64,000 bases of DNA from Bubalus kerabau (lineage: Eukaryota; Chordata; Mammalia; Artiodactyla; Bovidae): positions 992,001 through 1,056,000 of the forward strand of contig NW_026577928.1 of assembly GCF_029407905.1 (NCBI RefSeq), given 5' to 3'. Below the pieces are notes generated by a model. The model did no database searches and was not told where the DNA came from. It saw only the letters and a list, made by a program, of their open reading frames with translations. The position numbers were made by a program, and so were the translations under genes. How positions within the stretch are numbered: the first letter of the stretch is position 1; each line of letters starts with the position of its first letter. Shown here piece after piece: positions 1-10,310 of the stretch.

Positions 1-2376
1 ATCCTCTCGATTCGCAACGTGTAACTCTTGGAGCCCAATGAGTGGCCTAAAGGGAGTCAAGCGTCCTGTGTAGCTTGGACAGAAGGTTCACGCTTGATCT
101 GCATACCATTCAGTTAAAGATGGCCCTCCTCTCGTGATGACGGGAGCGTCTCATGGGTTTTCTCGAGCTGCGGCGCCAGTGTGGGGTTTCTCACGAGATA
201 TGATGGGGAGCTCAGGGAGCCTCTCGTGCGGCGCCAGAGAAGTCAGGCCTCCATGCGTGTGGCCAGGCAGATCGCGTCATTGCTCTGGAGTCATGGGAGG
301 GACTAGGGCCTCAAGACGCATTTAAGAAGGACTCTCGAGGTCTTTCTTGGGTTGGGGCGGGAAACACTCGTTTCCCTCGACCTCTACCGGGGACCTTAGG
401 GAACTTCCCAGGTGCCTCTGAGAGGTGAGGGATACTGAGGAGTTAGAGGGGCCTCTCGGGACTCCACTAGGTTTGACGAAATGAAAGAGGGCCTCATCTC
501 GATTGGAGGCAGGAACCTCAGGCTTCCTCTCCATTTCTGACTCTGACCGCAGGGTCCCTGCAGGGTTGGGACAGGAGAGTCAGGCCTCGTCTTGTCTGAG
601 TAATGGAACTCTGCTTGCCTCTCGAGTCGTTCAGTGGGTCTCAGGCCCCTTGTCGATCTGTGTGTGGAACCTGCGGGTGTTTCCAGAAGATGCACGGGGG
701 TGTCATTGCCCCTTCATTTGGTGCCTTCCCCCACAGGGTTGCCTTCAAAGAGGTGTCCAGCATCAGGTTCATTTCAAGAGCGGACCGGGAAATCAGGGTC
801 ATTCGGCATGTGGCACCACCCACGTGGCTCATCTCGAATTTCCTCGTGAGACCAGCATCATCCTGAGGTGCACCGGGAAGGCCGGGAACCCCTTCCACAC
901 AAAGAAGGGGAATCGACTCTCCTGTCGCGATCAGGAGGGGAGATGGGGCTCAGATGAAGTGGGGCCGGGACCCTCGGTGTTCCACTCGAGGGAACCCGGC
1001 GTTTCAGGGAACTTTAGGGGTCGCATCAAGGGAGCCAAGTACCGTTTCCCACTTCAGGACGGAACATGGGACTTCCCTGGAGACGCTGTAGCGGGCAAGG
1101 GCCTCATCCTGTGAAGACGTTGGAACCACGTCGTTTTTCTCGAGTTGCGTCTGGATTCTCGAAAACGACGGGGATTTCAGGCTTCCTCTTGGGTTGGCCC
1201 TGGGAAGCCCAATCTTCCCCTGGAGTTGCGAGGGAAAGCTGGGGGTTCTGCTCGAGTCACTACAGGGCCAAAGAGACCTCATCGAGGCGTGTGTCCAGGA
1301 CCTAATATTCCTCTCAAGGGAAGACAGAGATCTCGGGTTTCCATTCCAGACTCCCCCGGGGAGTCAGGCCTCGCCTCGAGGGGAAGCAGAGGACTCCACT
1401 TTCCTCTCGAGTCGCGACACGGATCTCTTGGAGCCCACTGAGTGGACTCAAGGGTGTCGAGCCTCCTCTTCAGTTTGGAGAGAGGACTCGGGATTGCTCT
1501 CCAGGTCAGGCAGGAAAAGAAGGCCCTCATCTCGCGATGACGGGGGCGTCTCATGGGTTTCCTCAGGCTGCGGCGCCCGTGGGGGTTTTCTCACGAGGCA
1601 CGACGAGGACCTCAGGGAGCCTCTCGTGCGGCGCCAGGCAAGTCAGGTCTCCATGCGCATGGCGAGGGGGAGCTGGTCATCACTCTCGAGTCATGGGAAA
1701 CGGCTAGGTCCTCAAGAGGCGTTGAAGAAGGACTCTCGAGGTCTTTCTCGGGTTGCGGCGGGAAACCCTCGTTTCCCTCGACTTCTGCAGGGGACCTTAG
1801 GGAACTTCCCACGGTGCCTCTGAGAGGTGAGGGATGCTGTGTAGTTGGCAGGGCCTCTCGGGACTCTGCTGGGTTCGGCGCAATGGAAGAGGGCCTCATC
1901 TCGAGGGGAGGCAGGAACCTCAGGCTTCCTCTCGGATTCTGACTCCGACTGCACGGTCCCTGCAGTGTTGGGACAGGAGAGTCATGCCTCGTCTTGTCTG
2001 AGGAATGGAATTCTGGTTGCCTCTCGAGTTGTTCCGGGAGTCTCAGGCCCCTTGTCGAGCTGTGTGTAGACCCTGCGGGTTTTTCCGGATGATGCACGGG
2101 GGTGTCAGTGCCCCTTCGTGTTGTGCCTTCACCCACAGGGTTGCCTTCGAAGAGGTGTCCGGGCATCGGGTTCTTATCAAGAGCGGACCGGAAAATCGGA
2201 GTCGTTCGGCACGTGGCACCTCACATGTGGCTACTCTCGAATTTCCTCCTGAGACCGGCCTCATCCTGAGGTGCGCCGGGAAGGCCGGGAACCCCTTCCA
2301 GACCACGAAGGGGAATCGACTCTCCTGTCGTGATCAGGAGGGGAGAAGGGGCTCAGATGAAGTGGTGCCGGGACCC

Positions 2377-2610
2377 TCGGTGTTCCCCTCGAGGGAACCC
2401 AGCATGTTGGGGAACTTTTGCGGTCGCATCAAGGGTGTCAAGTACCGTGTCGCCCTTCAGGGCTGAACATGGGACTTCCCTGGAGACACCGGGAACTTCG
2501 GTGTTCCCCTGGAGTGAGACCGGTATGTTGGGGAACTTTGGGGTCACATCAAGTGTGCCAAGTAGCATTTCGAACTTTAAGATGGAACGTGGGACTTCTC
2601 TTGAGACTCT
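2377..2610. repeat. Partial tandem duplication within a satellite A monomer (121-bp offset)
   Basis: The stretch from TCGGTGTTCCCCT at 2377 through the ACATGGGACTTC region is repeated from 2498 with a 121-bp shift. The first copy carries CpG-rich subtype features (GGGACCCTCGG, CCCTTCAGGGC). The second carries features of the diverged subtype (AACTTCGG, GTAGCATTTCGAAC). The monomer therefore looks like an out-of-register joint between two subfamilies. Confidence 0.75.
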
Positions 2611-5600
2611 AGCTGGCAAGGGCCTCATATTGCAATGAAGGGGCAACCACATGGTTTTTAAGACTTGAGGCTGAATTCTCGAATTACGATGGGAAATTCA
2701 GACTTCCTCTTGTGTTGACCGTGGGAAGACCAATCTTCCATTCAAATTGTGAGGGAGAGATGGAGGTTGCTCGAGTCACTGTAGGGCAAAATAGACCTCA
2801 TCTAGGCTTGTGTCTAGGACATAATGTTCCACTCCAGGGGCGACATGGATCTCGGGGTTGCATTCCAAACTCACCCGGGGAGTCAGGCCTCGTCTCCAGG
2901 GAAGCAAAGGACTCCGCTCTCCTCTCGAGTCGCACCGGGTATTTCTTGGACCCAACTGAGTGGCCTAAAGGGAGTCAATACTCCTGTGAAGTTTGGAGAG
3001 AGGACCAGGGATTGCTCTCCAGGTCAGGCAGGAAAAGAAGGCCCCCATCTCTCCTTGACGGGGGCATCTTGTGGTTTTTCTCAAACTGCGGCGCCAGTGT
3101 GGGTTTTCTCACGAGGTACGATGGGGTACTCAGGGAGCCTCTTGTGTGGTACTAGGGAAGTCAGTTTTCCTGCTTGTGGCGAGGGGAGCGCGTCCTTGCT
3201 CTGGAGTCATGGTAGGGGAATCGGGCATCAAGAGACGTTGAAAAAGGACTCTCCAAGTCTTTCTCAGGTTACTTCAGGAAACTCTGGGTTCCCTCGACTT
3301 GTGCCAGTGACCTCAGGTAGCTTCTCACGGAGCCTCTGAGAATTCAGGGATACTGTGGTGTTGGGAGGGGCCTCTCGGGACACCACTGAGTTTGGTTCAA
3401 TGGAAGAGGGCCTCTTCTCTAGTTGAGGCAGGAACCTCAGGGTTCCTCTCCATTTCTGACTCCAATTGCAGGGTCCCTGAAGAGTTGGGGCAGGAGAGTA
3501 AGGCCTCGTCTTGTGTGAAGGAATGCAACTTCACTTGCCTCTCGAGTTGTTCACGGGGTGACAGTCCACATTTGGAGCTGTGAGTGGAATCGGCGGGTTT
3601 TTCCAGACGATGCATGGGGATGTCAGTGTCCCTTCGTGTTGTGCCTTCATCCACAGGGTTGCCTTCGAAGAGACGTCCGGGCGTCAGGTTCTTATCTAGA
3701 GTGGACCGGGAATTCGGGATCTTTCAACATGTGGCACCAACCATGAGGCTACTTTTCGAATTTCCTCATGAGACTGGCCTCATCCGGAGGTTTGCGGGGA
3801 ACGTCGGGAACCCCTTGCAGACAAAGCATGGGAGTCGACCCTCCTGTCGTGATCAGGAGGGGTGAAGGGGCTCACAGGAAGTGGTGCCGTGAACTTTGGT
3901 GTTTCCCTCGAGTGAGACCGGTATGTCAGGGAACTTTGGGGGTCGCATCAAGGGTGCCAAGTACCGTTTTGTACTTCAGGATGGAACGTGGGACTTCTCT
4001 TGATACGCTGTAGCGGCCAAGGGCCTCATCTTGCGATGACGGGGGAGCCACGTGGTTTTTCTCGAGTTGCGGCGGGATTCTCGAGTTACGACGGGGATTT
4101 CAGGCTTCCTCTTGTGTTGGGCCAGGGAAGTCCAATCATCCATTCGAGTTGCGAGGGAGAGCTGGGGGTTGCGCTCGAGTCACTGCAGGGCAAAGGAGAC
4201 CTCATCTAGGCTTGTGTCCAGGACCTAATGTTCCTCTCCAAGGGCCACAGGGATCTCAGGTTTGCATTCCAGACTCACCCAGGGAGTCAGGCCTCGTGTC
4301 AAAGGGAAGCAAAGGACTCTGCTCTCCTTTCGAGTTGCGACGGGCACCTCTTGGAGCCCACTTTGTGGCCTAAAGGGAGTCAAGCCTCCTGTGAAGTTTG
4401 GAGAGAGGACTTGGGACTGCTCTCCAGGCCATGCAGGAAAAGATGGCCCTCATCTCGCGATGACGGAGGGGTCTTGTGTGTTTTCTCGAGCTGCGGCGCC
4501 AGTGTGGGGTTTCACACGAGGTACATCAGGGAGCTCAGGGAGCCTCTCATGTGGCGCCAGGGAAGTCAGGTCTCCATGTGCGTGGCGAGGGGGAGCGCGT
4601 TATTGCTCTCGAGCCATGGTAGGGGAATCTGACCTCAAGACGCGTTGAAGAAGGACTCTCGAGGTCTTTCTTCGGTTGTGGCAGGAAACCCTTATTTCCC
4701 TCGACGTTTGCCGGTGGCCTCAAGGAGCTTCTCAGAATGCCTATGAGAAGTCAGGGATACTGTGGAGATGGGAGTGGCCTCTCGGGACTCCACTGGGTTT
4801 GTTTTAATGGAAGAGGGCCTCATCTCGGGTTGAGGCAGGAACCTCAGGTTTCCTCTCCATTTCTGACTCAGATCGAAGCGTGCCTGCAGAGTTGGGATTG
4901 GATACTCAGGTCTCGTCTTGTCTGAGGAAGGGAACTCCGCTTGCCTCTCTCATTGTTTAAGGGGTGACAGGCCAGTTGTGGAGCTGTATGTGGATCCTGT
5001 GGGATTTTCCGGACGATGAACAGGGTTGCCAGTGCCCCCTCGTGTAGTGCCTTCATCCACAGGGTTGCCTTAGAAGAGGTGTCCGGGCATCGGGTTCTTA
5101 TCAAGAGCAAGACCGAGAAATCGGGGTCTTTCGGCACGTGGCACCAACACGAGGCTACGTCTCGAATTTCTTCGTGAGACTGGCCTCATCCTGAGGTGCG
5201 CCATGAAGGTCGGGAACCCCTTCTAGACAAAGCAGGGGAATCGACCTTCCTGCCATGATCAGGAGGGGAGAAGGGGCTCAAATGAAGTGGTGCCAGGAAC
5301 TTCGGTGTTCCCTTGGAGTGAGACCGGTATATTGGGGAACTTTTGGGGTCGCATCAAGGGTGCCAAGTAGCATTTCGAACTTTATGACGAAACATGGGAC
5401 TTCTCTTGAGACTCTGTAGCGGGCAAAGGCCTCATATTGCGATGAATGGGGAACCACGTGGTTTTTAAGAGTTGCGGCGGGATTATCGAGTTACAACGGG
5501 AAATTCAGACTTCCTCTTGTGTTGGCCCAGTGAAGACCAATCTTCCATTCGAATTGCGAGGGAGAGATGGGTGTTGCTCTCGATTCACTGTAGGGCAAAA

Positions 5601-6212
5601 TAGACCTCATCTAGGCTTTTGTCCAGGACATAATGTTCCTCTCCAGGGGCAACAGGGATCTCGGGGTTGCATTCCAGACTCACCCAAGGTAAGGCCTCAT
5701 CTCGAGGGGAAACAAAGTACTCTGCTCTCCTCTCAAGTCGCGACAGGTATCTCTTGGAGCCCATTGAGTGGTCTAAAGGGAGTAAAGCCTCCTGTGAAGT
5801 TTGGAGAAAGGACCAGGGATTGCTCTCCAGGTCAGGCAGGAAAAGATGTCCCCAATCTCGCGATGACGGTGGCGTCTCGTGGGTTTTCCCGAGCTGTGGC
5901 GCCAGTGTGGGGTTTCTCACGAGGTATGACGGGGAGCTCAGGGAGCCTCTCATGTGGCGCCAGGGAAGTCAGGTGTCCATGCGCATGGCGAGGGGGCGCG
6001 TGTCATTGCTCTCGAGTCATGGTAGGGGAATCTGGCCTCAAGACGTGTTGAAGACGGACTCTTGAGGTCTTTCTCGGGTTGCGGCAGGATACCCTGTGTT
6101 CCCTCGACTTGTGCCGGTGAACTCAGGGAGTTGCTCAGGGTGCCTCTGAGAAGACACTGATACTGTGGTGTTGGGAGGGGCCTCTCGGGACTCCACTGCG
6201 TTTGGTGCAATG

Positions 6213-6218
6213 GAAGAT
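6213..6218. repeat. Target-site duplication, left copy (GAAGAT)
   Basis: GAAGAT precedes the 5' LTR and GAAGAG follows the 3' LTR at 13107-13112, one mismatch in six. Six-base duplications are usual for betaretrovirus-like integration. Satellite A reads continuously across the two flanks (TGGAAGA then GAAGAGGGCCTCAT). Confidence 0.75.
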
Positions 6219-7101
6219 TGCCGGGAGCCAGCGAGAGACATTCCACTCGTGACAAATGTCATGAGGAAAGAGTCTCGGCATACGCAAAGGTGGGATCGAG
6301 CCTCCGGGAGTTCCCCCGTATATTCTTCAGCATCTACCCCCAAAAACCAAAGTCTGCCTTCTTTATTGCTTTGTTCTCTCACCTCTGACATTACTGGGGA
6401 TGTCCCCCACCACCATCTCACTCTCTCTGTCAAAGAGCTAACTTACAACTCCAACTAATAATGTTCCTGGGCAATTAGGAGTGTTTAAATCCAAACCCCT
6501 CAGATGGTTTTCTAACTCGCCTGACAAGTTTACCCAGTCTCCTACAGCTATGCATACGATTGTGTACAGTCTCCCAGCCTCGAGACGCACGGGAAGTTTA
6601 AGATATTCAAATAGCTTAGAGCCTCTCAGAGAGTTAGAAACTGTCAGAATAAAACTAGTAAAAGATTTCATTGATGAACCAATGCTTTTTGCCAAGTTTC
6701 CACATCCCCTGAATTGTATCCTTGAATGTGTGCTAATTAATATAGTTGGTATGTAGAAAAAATAAGTAGTGGCCTTGATGTTGGTAACTTTAGACCCTTA
6801 AGGTAATAAATTCTTTTCTTTGTTGTAAACCCATTACACATCCTCCCTATAGGAATGCAATTTTATCTTCGAAAGATGGCGCCAAACCTTAAACAATTAC
6901 TCTTAGAGAAAATAACTCTTATGGTTGATAAGTCTTTGTCAAGAGTCATAAAATGTTAATAGGTCTTCTGGCCAGAAGATGATGTAAATCATCTAAACCA
7001 TTTTTATACGATAAATCTGCAGAAAAGAAACCCTGGTTTTTGATAAGGATTAAAGACTGCTGACTTTGCATCCCCTATTATCCTCTATGTGTAACTTAGG
7101 G

Positions 7102-7109
7102 TATTAAAA
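7102..7109 (+). promoter_or_regulatory. Degraded TATA box of the 5' LTR (TATTAAAA)
   Basis: TATTAAAA stands where the 3' LTR has TATAAAAA (12696-12703), so one T replaces A or one base was inserted. It lies 11 bp upstream of AATAAA. Promoter function is inferred from LTR architecture only. Confidence 0.6.
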
Positions 7110-7120
7110 CCTGTGTTGAA

Positions 7121-7126
7121 AATAAA
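7121..7126 (+). promoter_or_regulatory. LTR polyadenylation signal AATAAA
   Basis: An exact AATAAA sits just after the TATA-like box and is conserved in the 3' LTR (12715-12720) and in the minus-strand solo LTR (56084-56089). The conserved close spacing argues that it is the element's own signal. Confidence 0.6.
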
Positions 7127-7523
7127 GCTACGGGCCTTGCTCGCCAACGCTTGGTCTCCCCATGTCATTATTCCCCTCAATTTTCAGATGAGTGTCCATC
7201 TGGAGCGCGGATATCCTCTGCGACCATTTATTTGCCTGGGCTTCGAAGACCCACTCGATAAGGTGTCTAAGGTGGGGCACCTTCCTCTATTCTAGAGGGC
7301 ACTTGCAGCCTCCGTGGTCAGAGCTAACCTGGTGTCACGGGTTATATTGATTTTCCGCGTAAACCAAGCTACTCAGCTGCTTCTCTCCACTGAATTTTCC
7401 TACTGAGCTATCCTCATTCTATTACTCTTTATATCTTTGATGAATAAATAAATATATAAATAGGTCGCCTACTCCATCTTCCCTTCGAATACCCTGGATC
7501 AGCTGGGGCTGGACTTCTGCAGG

Positions 7524-7541
7524 TGGCGCCCGAGACAGGCA
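7524..7541 (+). other. Retroviral primer binding site, tRNA-Lys3-like
   Basis: TGGCGCCCGA, complementary to the 3' end of tRNA-Lys3, begins two bases (GG) after the LTR terminal CA. The remaining eight positions (GACAGGCA) do not match well and suggest a small indel, so only the first ten bases are diagnostic. Confidence 0.8.
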
Positions 7542-7765
7542 TTTCGAAGGTAAATCCCCAACCCCATTCCCCCAGTGTTCAGTTTTGGGGACAGATAGGA
7601 TCCCACTTAGGGGGCTGCAGATCCCCCTGTAGAATAGACAGGGCGAGAGGAGTGGGAAGTGTTGAAGAGTTAGAGAGAAAAAACGGTTTCTAAAAAGGCT
7701 GACAAAAAAGGCCTAATCTTTAGATAGCTAAAAGCAAAATCTTTTACTATCCTTAAGTTTCTGAC

Positions 7766-8353
7766 ATGGGCAACACTGAATCAAATGAAAGACAGCTCTT
7801 TATAGGAGTAATTTTACAGTTATTAAGTAAAAGAAGAATCAAGGTTAAAAAATCTTCCATTCAATCATTTTGTACATTTGTACAAGACCACTGCCCTTGG
7901 TTTCTACAACAAGGCACTGTTAACCTCGATATCTTGAAAAAACTAGGAAAACAGCTAAGAGCTTATTGTGCTCAGCAAGGTTTGGAAAAAATCCCTACTT
8001 ACACCTTTCCTCTGTGGAATATGACTAGAGATGTTTTAGATCCAGCTCATGAATTTGAAAAGGTACCTGTTAAAGAGGAAAGTAAAGTTGGAAAAGTACC
8101 TGTTAAACAAAAAAGCAAATCTGAAAAGGTACCTGTTATAAAGAAAAGTGAAAATGAAGAGGCTATACCTAGCTATCGACAGCTAAATGAATGGCTGGCC
8201 GCTATGACTGCCAATGAGCATGTAAAAGATAGGGATGAAAAGAAAGATCAGCTCTCCCCTCAATTTGAAAAAGGTTTAGAGGAAACAGCAGCTCGATGCC
8301 ATTCTGATGAGGATTTTTTATTTTTTAAGCTAAAGATGCTCCTAAAAGTTTAA
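7766..8353 (+). pseudogene. gag: Truncated Gag: matrix-like N-terminal region with an 11-residue repeat
   Basis: This 195-codon frame opens with Met-Gly-Asn, so Gly2 is available for N-myristoylation. It continues as a compact matrix-like domain (roughly residues 8-95), with a basic patch KRRIKVKKS, a CPWF motif near residues 49-52 and a Leu-rich stretch, in the style of betaretroviral matrix proteins. Residues ~97-133 hold three imperfect 11-residue repeats, each beginning KVPV and encoded by 33-bp units at about 8057, 8090 and 8123. The frame ends at TAA 8351-8353 after a Phe/Lys/Leu-rich tail, and no capsid or zinc-knuckle sequence follows in frame. A full Gag is several times longer. It starts ~240 bp after the primer binding site, as expected for gag. 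The call rests on position and motif style. Confidence 0.8.
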
Positions 8354-8734
8354 GAAAACATCCCTAATCAGACCATCCGCTCCTAGGAGGTTGAGGGAAA
8401 CATCCCCGATCAGACAGTTCGTAAGATTTAGTTACCAAACAGTTAAAGGATCTCCGGAACAGAAGAGGAAAACTTCGGGACGCTCCCATCCCCCTATGCC
8501 TCCTCCTCCATGTCGGGGTAAAGGGCCACTGCTAGGAGTTTCCCGGAGAAGGATTTTCTCTAGTCCCAAGGATGAACTTGATCCTCACCTTGAGGCTTCT
8601 TTTCTAGTCCCCTCTGCAGTTTAGCCAGGGTAAAGAGGTTACAAAATAAATAAAAATATTCTCTAAAATTAAAAAAAAAATTAAAAATGGATTTCTCTGC
8701 ATCTAAGAATAGACAAATATTTATTGACTGTGGA
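8354..8734 (+). other. Retroviral internal region, unassigned, with a 42-bp offset short repeat and A-rich stretch
   Basis: After the gag stop, AAACATCCCTAATCAGACC (~8357) is repeated with minor changes at ~8399. The next ~230 bp includes an open frame (8391-8624) rich in Pro, Ser and Arg that I do not recognise. An A-rich stretch (~8640-8690) follows. No coding assignment is supported. Confidence 0.5.
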
Positions 8735-9215
8735 ATATGATTAGAAATGTCCTGGACCTCCGTCACGAGGCTGTTAAATAGACTATGGGGGAGGCTATAG
8801 AGGTGGATGGTGGTGAGTCTCCATTTACTGCACAGATCATATTTTCTGCCATTGAAGAAAAAAAAAAAAAGGAGGGAGAAAGTGGTCTACCTCCCGAGGA
8901 AGGAGAGGGCTTACAGGACGCTGCGACCGAGAGCCCTGGCGAGCTCCCTCCCCCTCTGCGCAAACCTTTAAAAAACTTATCCACCACTTTCTGATTTAAG
9001 GCGACTGCCACCGCCTTCGATTGTGCCTCCCAGGACCCAGGAGTTCCCCACTTTGCCCCCAAAGCCTCCCAAAGTGTTGCCTAAGACTGAGGAAGATAAA
9101 AAGTTTTTTAAACAAAGGAGCTTTTAGTACACAATATGCAGAGTGTGCTCCTTGGAGAAAACTCCCTCAGGGGGGTCTCACCCAGGCTAGGAGAAAAGCG
9201 AAAAGGCAAGGAGAT
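8735..9215 (+). pseudogene. gag: Second, out-of-register gag fragment (end of matrix plus Pro-rich phospho-domain-like sequence)
   Basis: Bases from ~8735 (CTGTGGAATATGATTAGAAA) match, with changes, the matrix segment at ~8016-8050 of the upstream frame. The gag sequence therefore starts again from an internal point. Downstream a 69-codon frame (8785-8994) is acidic, with a Lys run and a Pro-rich end, and sequence around 9010-9100 is also Pro-rich, as in the spacer between matrix and capsid of many class II elements. Homology to capsid was not recognisable. Stops and frame changes break it. A recombination between two gag copies or two related elements explains the arrangement; this is inference. 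Confidence 0.55.
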
Positions 9216-9720
9216 TTAATAACAATATTAACCCCTGATGTGCCGCTTACTCCAATTCCAACCGGAGTGGCTGGCCCCCTATCTGAGGACATTGTAAGAT
9301 TTGTCCTGGGGCGTAGCTCGCTTTCTTTTAAAAAAAAGTGAAAAAAAAAAAAAAAAGAAAGAAAAGAAATTTCGCTGGTGCATGGTGTAGTAGATTCTGA
9401 TGATATTGAGAAATTAAAGTCTTGATCTCACTGCCTATCAAAACTGTACAAATTAATAAAGGTCAAAGAGTAACACAGCTTTTACTTTTACCTTACTATC
9501 AGACAAGGAAAAACTTGACTTCTCAATCTAAGAGCCACAAAACATTTGGATCTAGTGATCTAGCCTTTTGGGTGCAGGAAATTACAGTTCCAAGGCCTTT
9601 AAAAGATCTTTTAATTCAAGAGAATAAAACGCCAGGGCTATTAGACACAGGAACAGACGTCTCTTAACATTGCTGGGAAAGACTGGCCCAGCTCCTGGCC
9701 AACACATAATACTGAAAATG
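9216..9720 (+). pseudogene. pro: dUTPase-protease remnant, frameshifted
   Basis: Codons at ~9249-9282 give a TPIPTGV-type motif and ~9305-9322 give LGRSSL, both typical of dUTPase. After an A-run expansion (9328-9356) the frame changes, and residues INKGQRVTQLLLLP (~9449-9490) give the last dUTPase motif. This runs into a protease start with the catalytic Asp-Thr-Gly at 9654-9662. A stop (TAA, 9665-9667) follows three codons later, so protease is cut at its active site. dUTPase fused upstream of an aspartic protease is the class II pro layout. Trimeric dUTPases hydrolyse dUTP and the retroviral protease matures Gag and Pol. Neither activity can remain here. The upstream boundary is approximate. 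Confidence 0.8.
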
Positions 9721-9764
9721 AGTTGGTGGGATTAGAGAAAGTGGTATGTGGGGTGGAGATGCTG

Positions 9765-10310
9765 TACAGGTGGTACATTTAACAATACTTTATATATTGT
9801 TATAAATACATAATATAAATGTATTTGCCTAATTACAGTTTGCCTAATTAGGTATGGGTATAAATAAAATATAATAAAGGTATACCTAATTCTATTTATA
9901 GATCTATACTTAATTAATTTGTATATAAATTAATATGTATACTATATACACACACACATATATATACTGTATAATTAAATATATATGGCAGTAATATAAT
10001 GTGTGTGTGGCTGATATTAATTGGTATGGATTGATGTGCTGTGATGATATATGCTCTATATACTGTATAATTATAAATGTGTGACATGTATTATTACAGT
10101 ATATTGGTTTGTGTTGGTTGGTATTAGCTGTGTATGTGTTGTATTGTTGTAATATATATTAATTAATATATTAATTATAAAGATTAATTCAAGTATATTG
10201 ATTTATATATATTATATGTCAATAACTTTATACTTGTTGCCATATATAAATACATATATAAATGCATTTTGCATTTAGGTATATCTGTATACCTGTATAC
10301 CAAAATGAGA
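9765..10310. repeat. AT-rich filler replacing reverse transcriptase, RNase H and integrase core
   Basis: About 550 bp is dominated by TATA, TTAATTAA and short CA/TA runs (for example ACACACACATATATATA at ~9951-9967), with no recognisable coding. It lies exactly where most of pol should be, between protease and the integrase N-terminal remnant. It may be a low-complexity insertion or a captured host AT-rich sequence; its origin is not determinable from sequence alone. Confidence 0.7.

Larger units (their letters stand above)
1..6218. repeat. Satellite A array, 1.4-kb monomers (bovine satellite I / 1.715-like), left block
   Basis: Tandem monomers recur about every 1.4 kb: the segment reading GTTTGGAGAGAGGAC lies near 1475, 2990, 4397 and 5795. 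CTCGAG or one-base variants recur every few tens of bases, often 31 bp apart, the internal subrepeat length known for bovine 1.715 satellite. The first ~2.4 kb is of a CpG-richer subtype and the rest is more diverged. The spacing between the first two monomers is ~110-120 bp too long because of a partial duplication (see 2377-2610). Family assignment rests on unit length, subrepeat spacing and composition, not on a database match. Reading frames through this block are open by composition only and are not genes. Confidence 0.9.
6219..7521 (+). repeat. 5' LTR of the endogenous retrovirus (1,303 bp)
   Basis: It starts TGCCGGGAGCC at the satellite boundary and ends TTCTGCA just before the primer binding site. 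It aligns along its length with the 3' LTR at 11813-13106 and, in reverse, with the solo LTR at 55676-56975. In one ~165-bp stretch (about 6700-6865 against 12290-12455) I count about a dozen differences between the two LTRs, so the insertion is not recent. Long open frames inside, such as 6481-6756 and 7113-7295, have no recognisable product. Confidence 0.93.

Noticed and set aside
2712..2790. CENP-B box-like sequence (CATTCGAGTTGCGAGGG in many satellite A monomers)
   Set aside because: Against the core TTCGnnnnAnnCGGG it lacks both the central A and the C of CGGG, two core mismatches. The CTTCGAAGAGGTGTCCGGG segment has wrong spacing.
7113..7295. 60-codon frame in the 5' LTR
   Set aside because: It starts just after the TATA-like box, has no similarity I recognise and is not kept as a clear frame in the 3' LTR.
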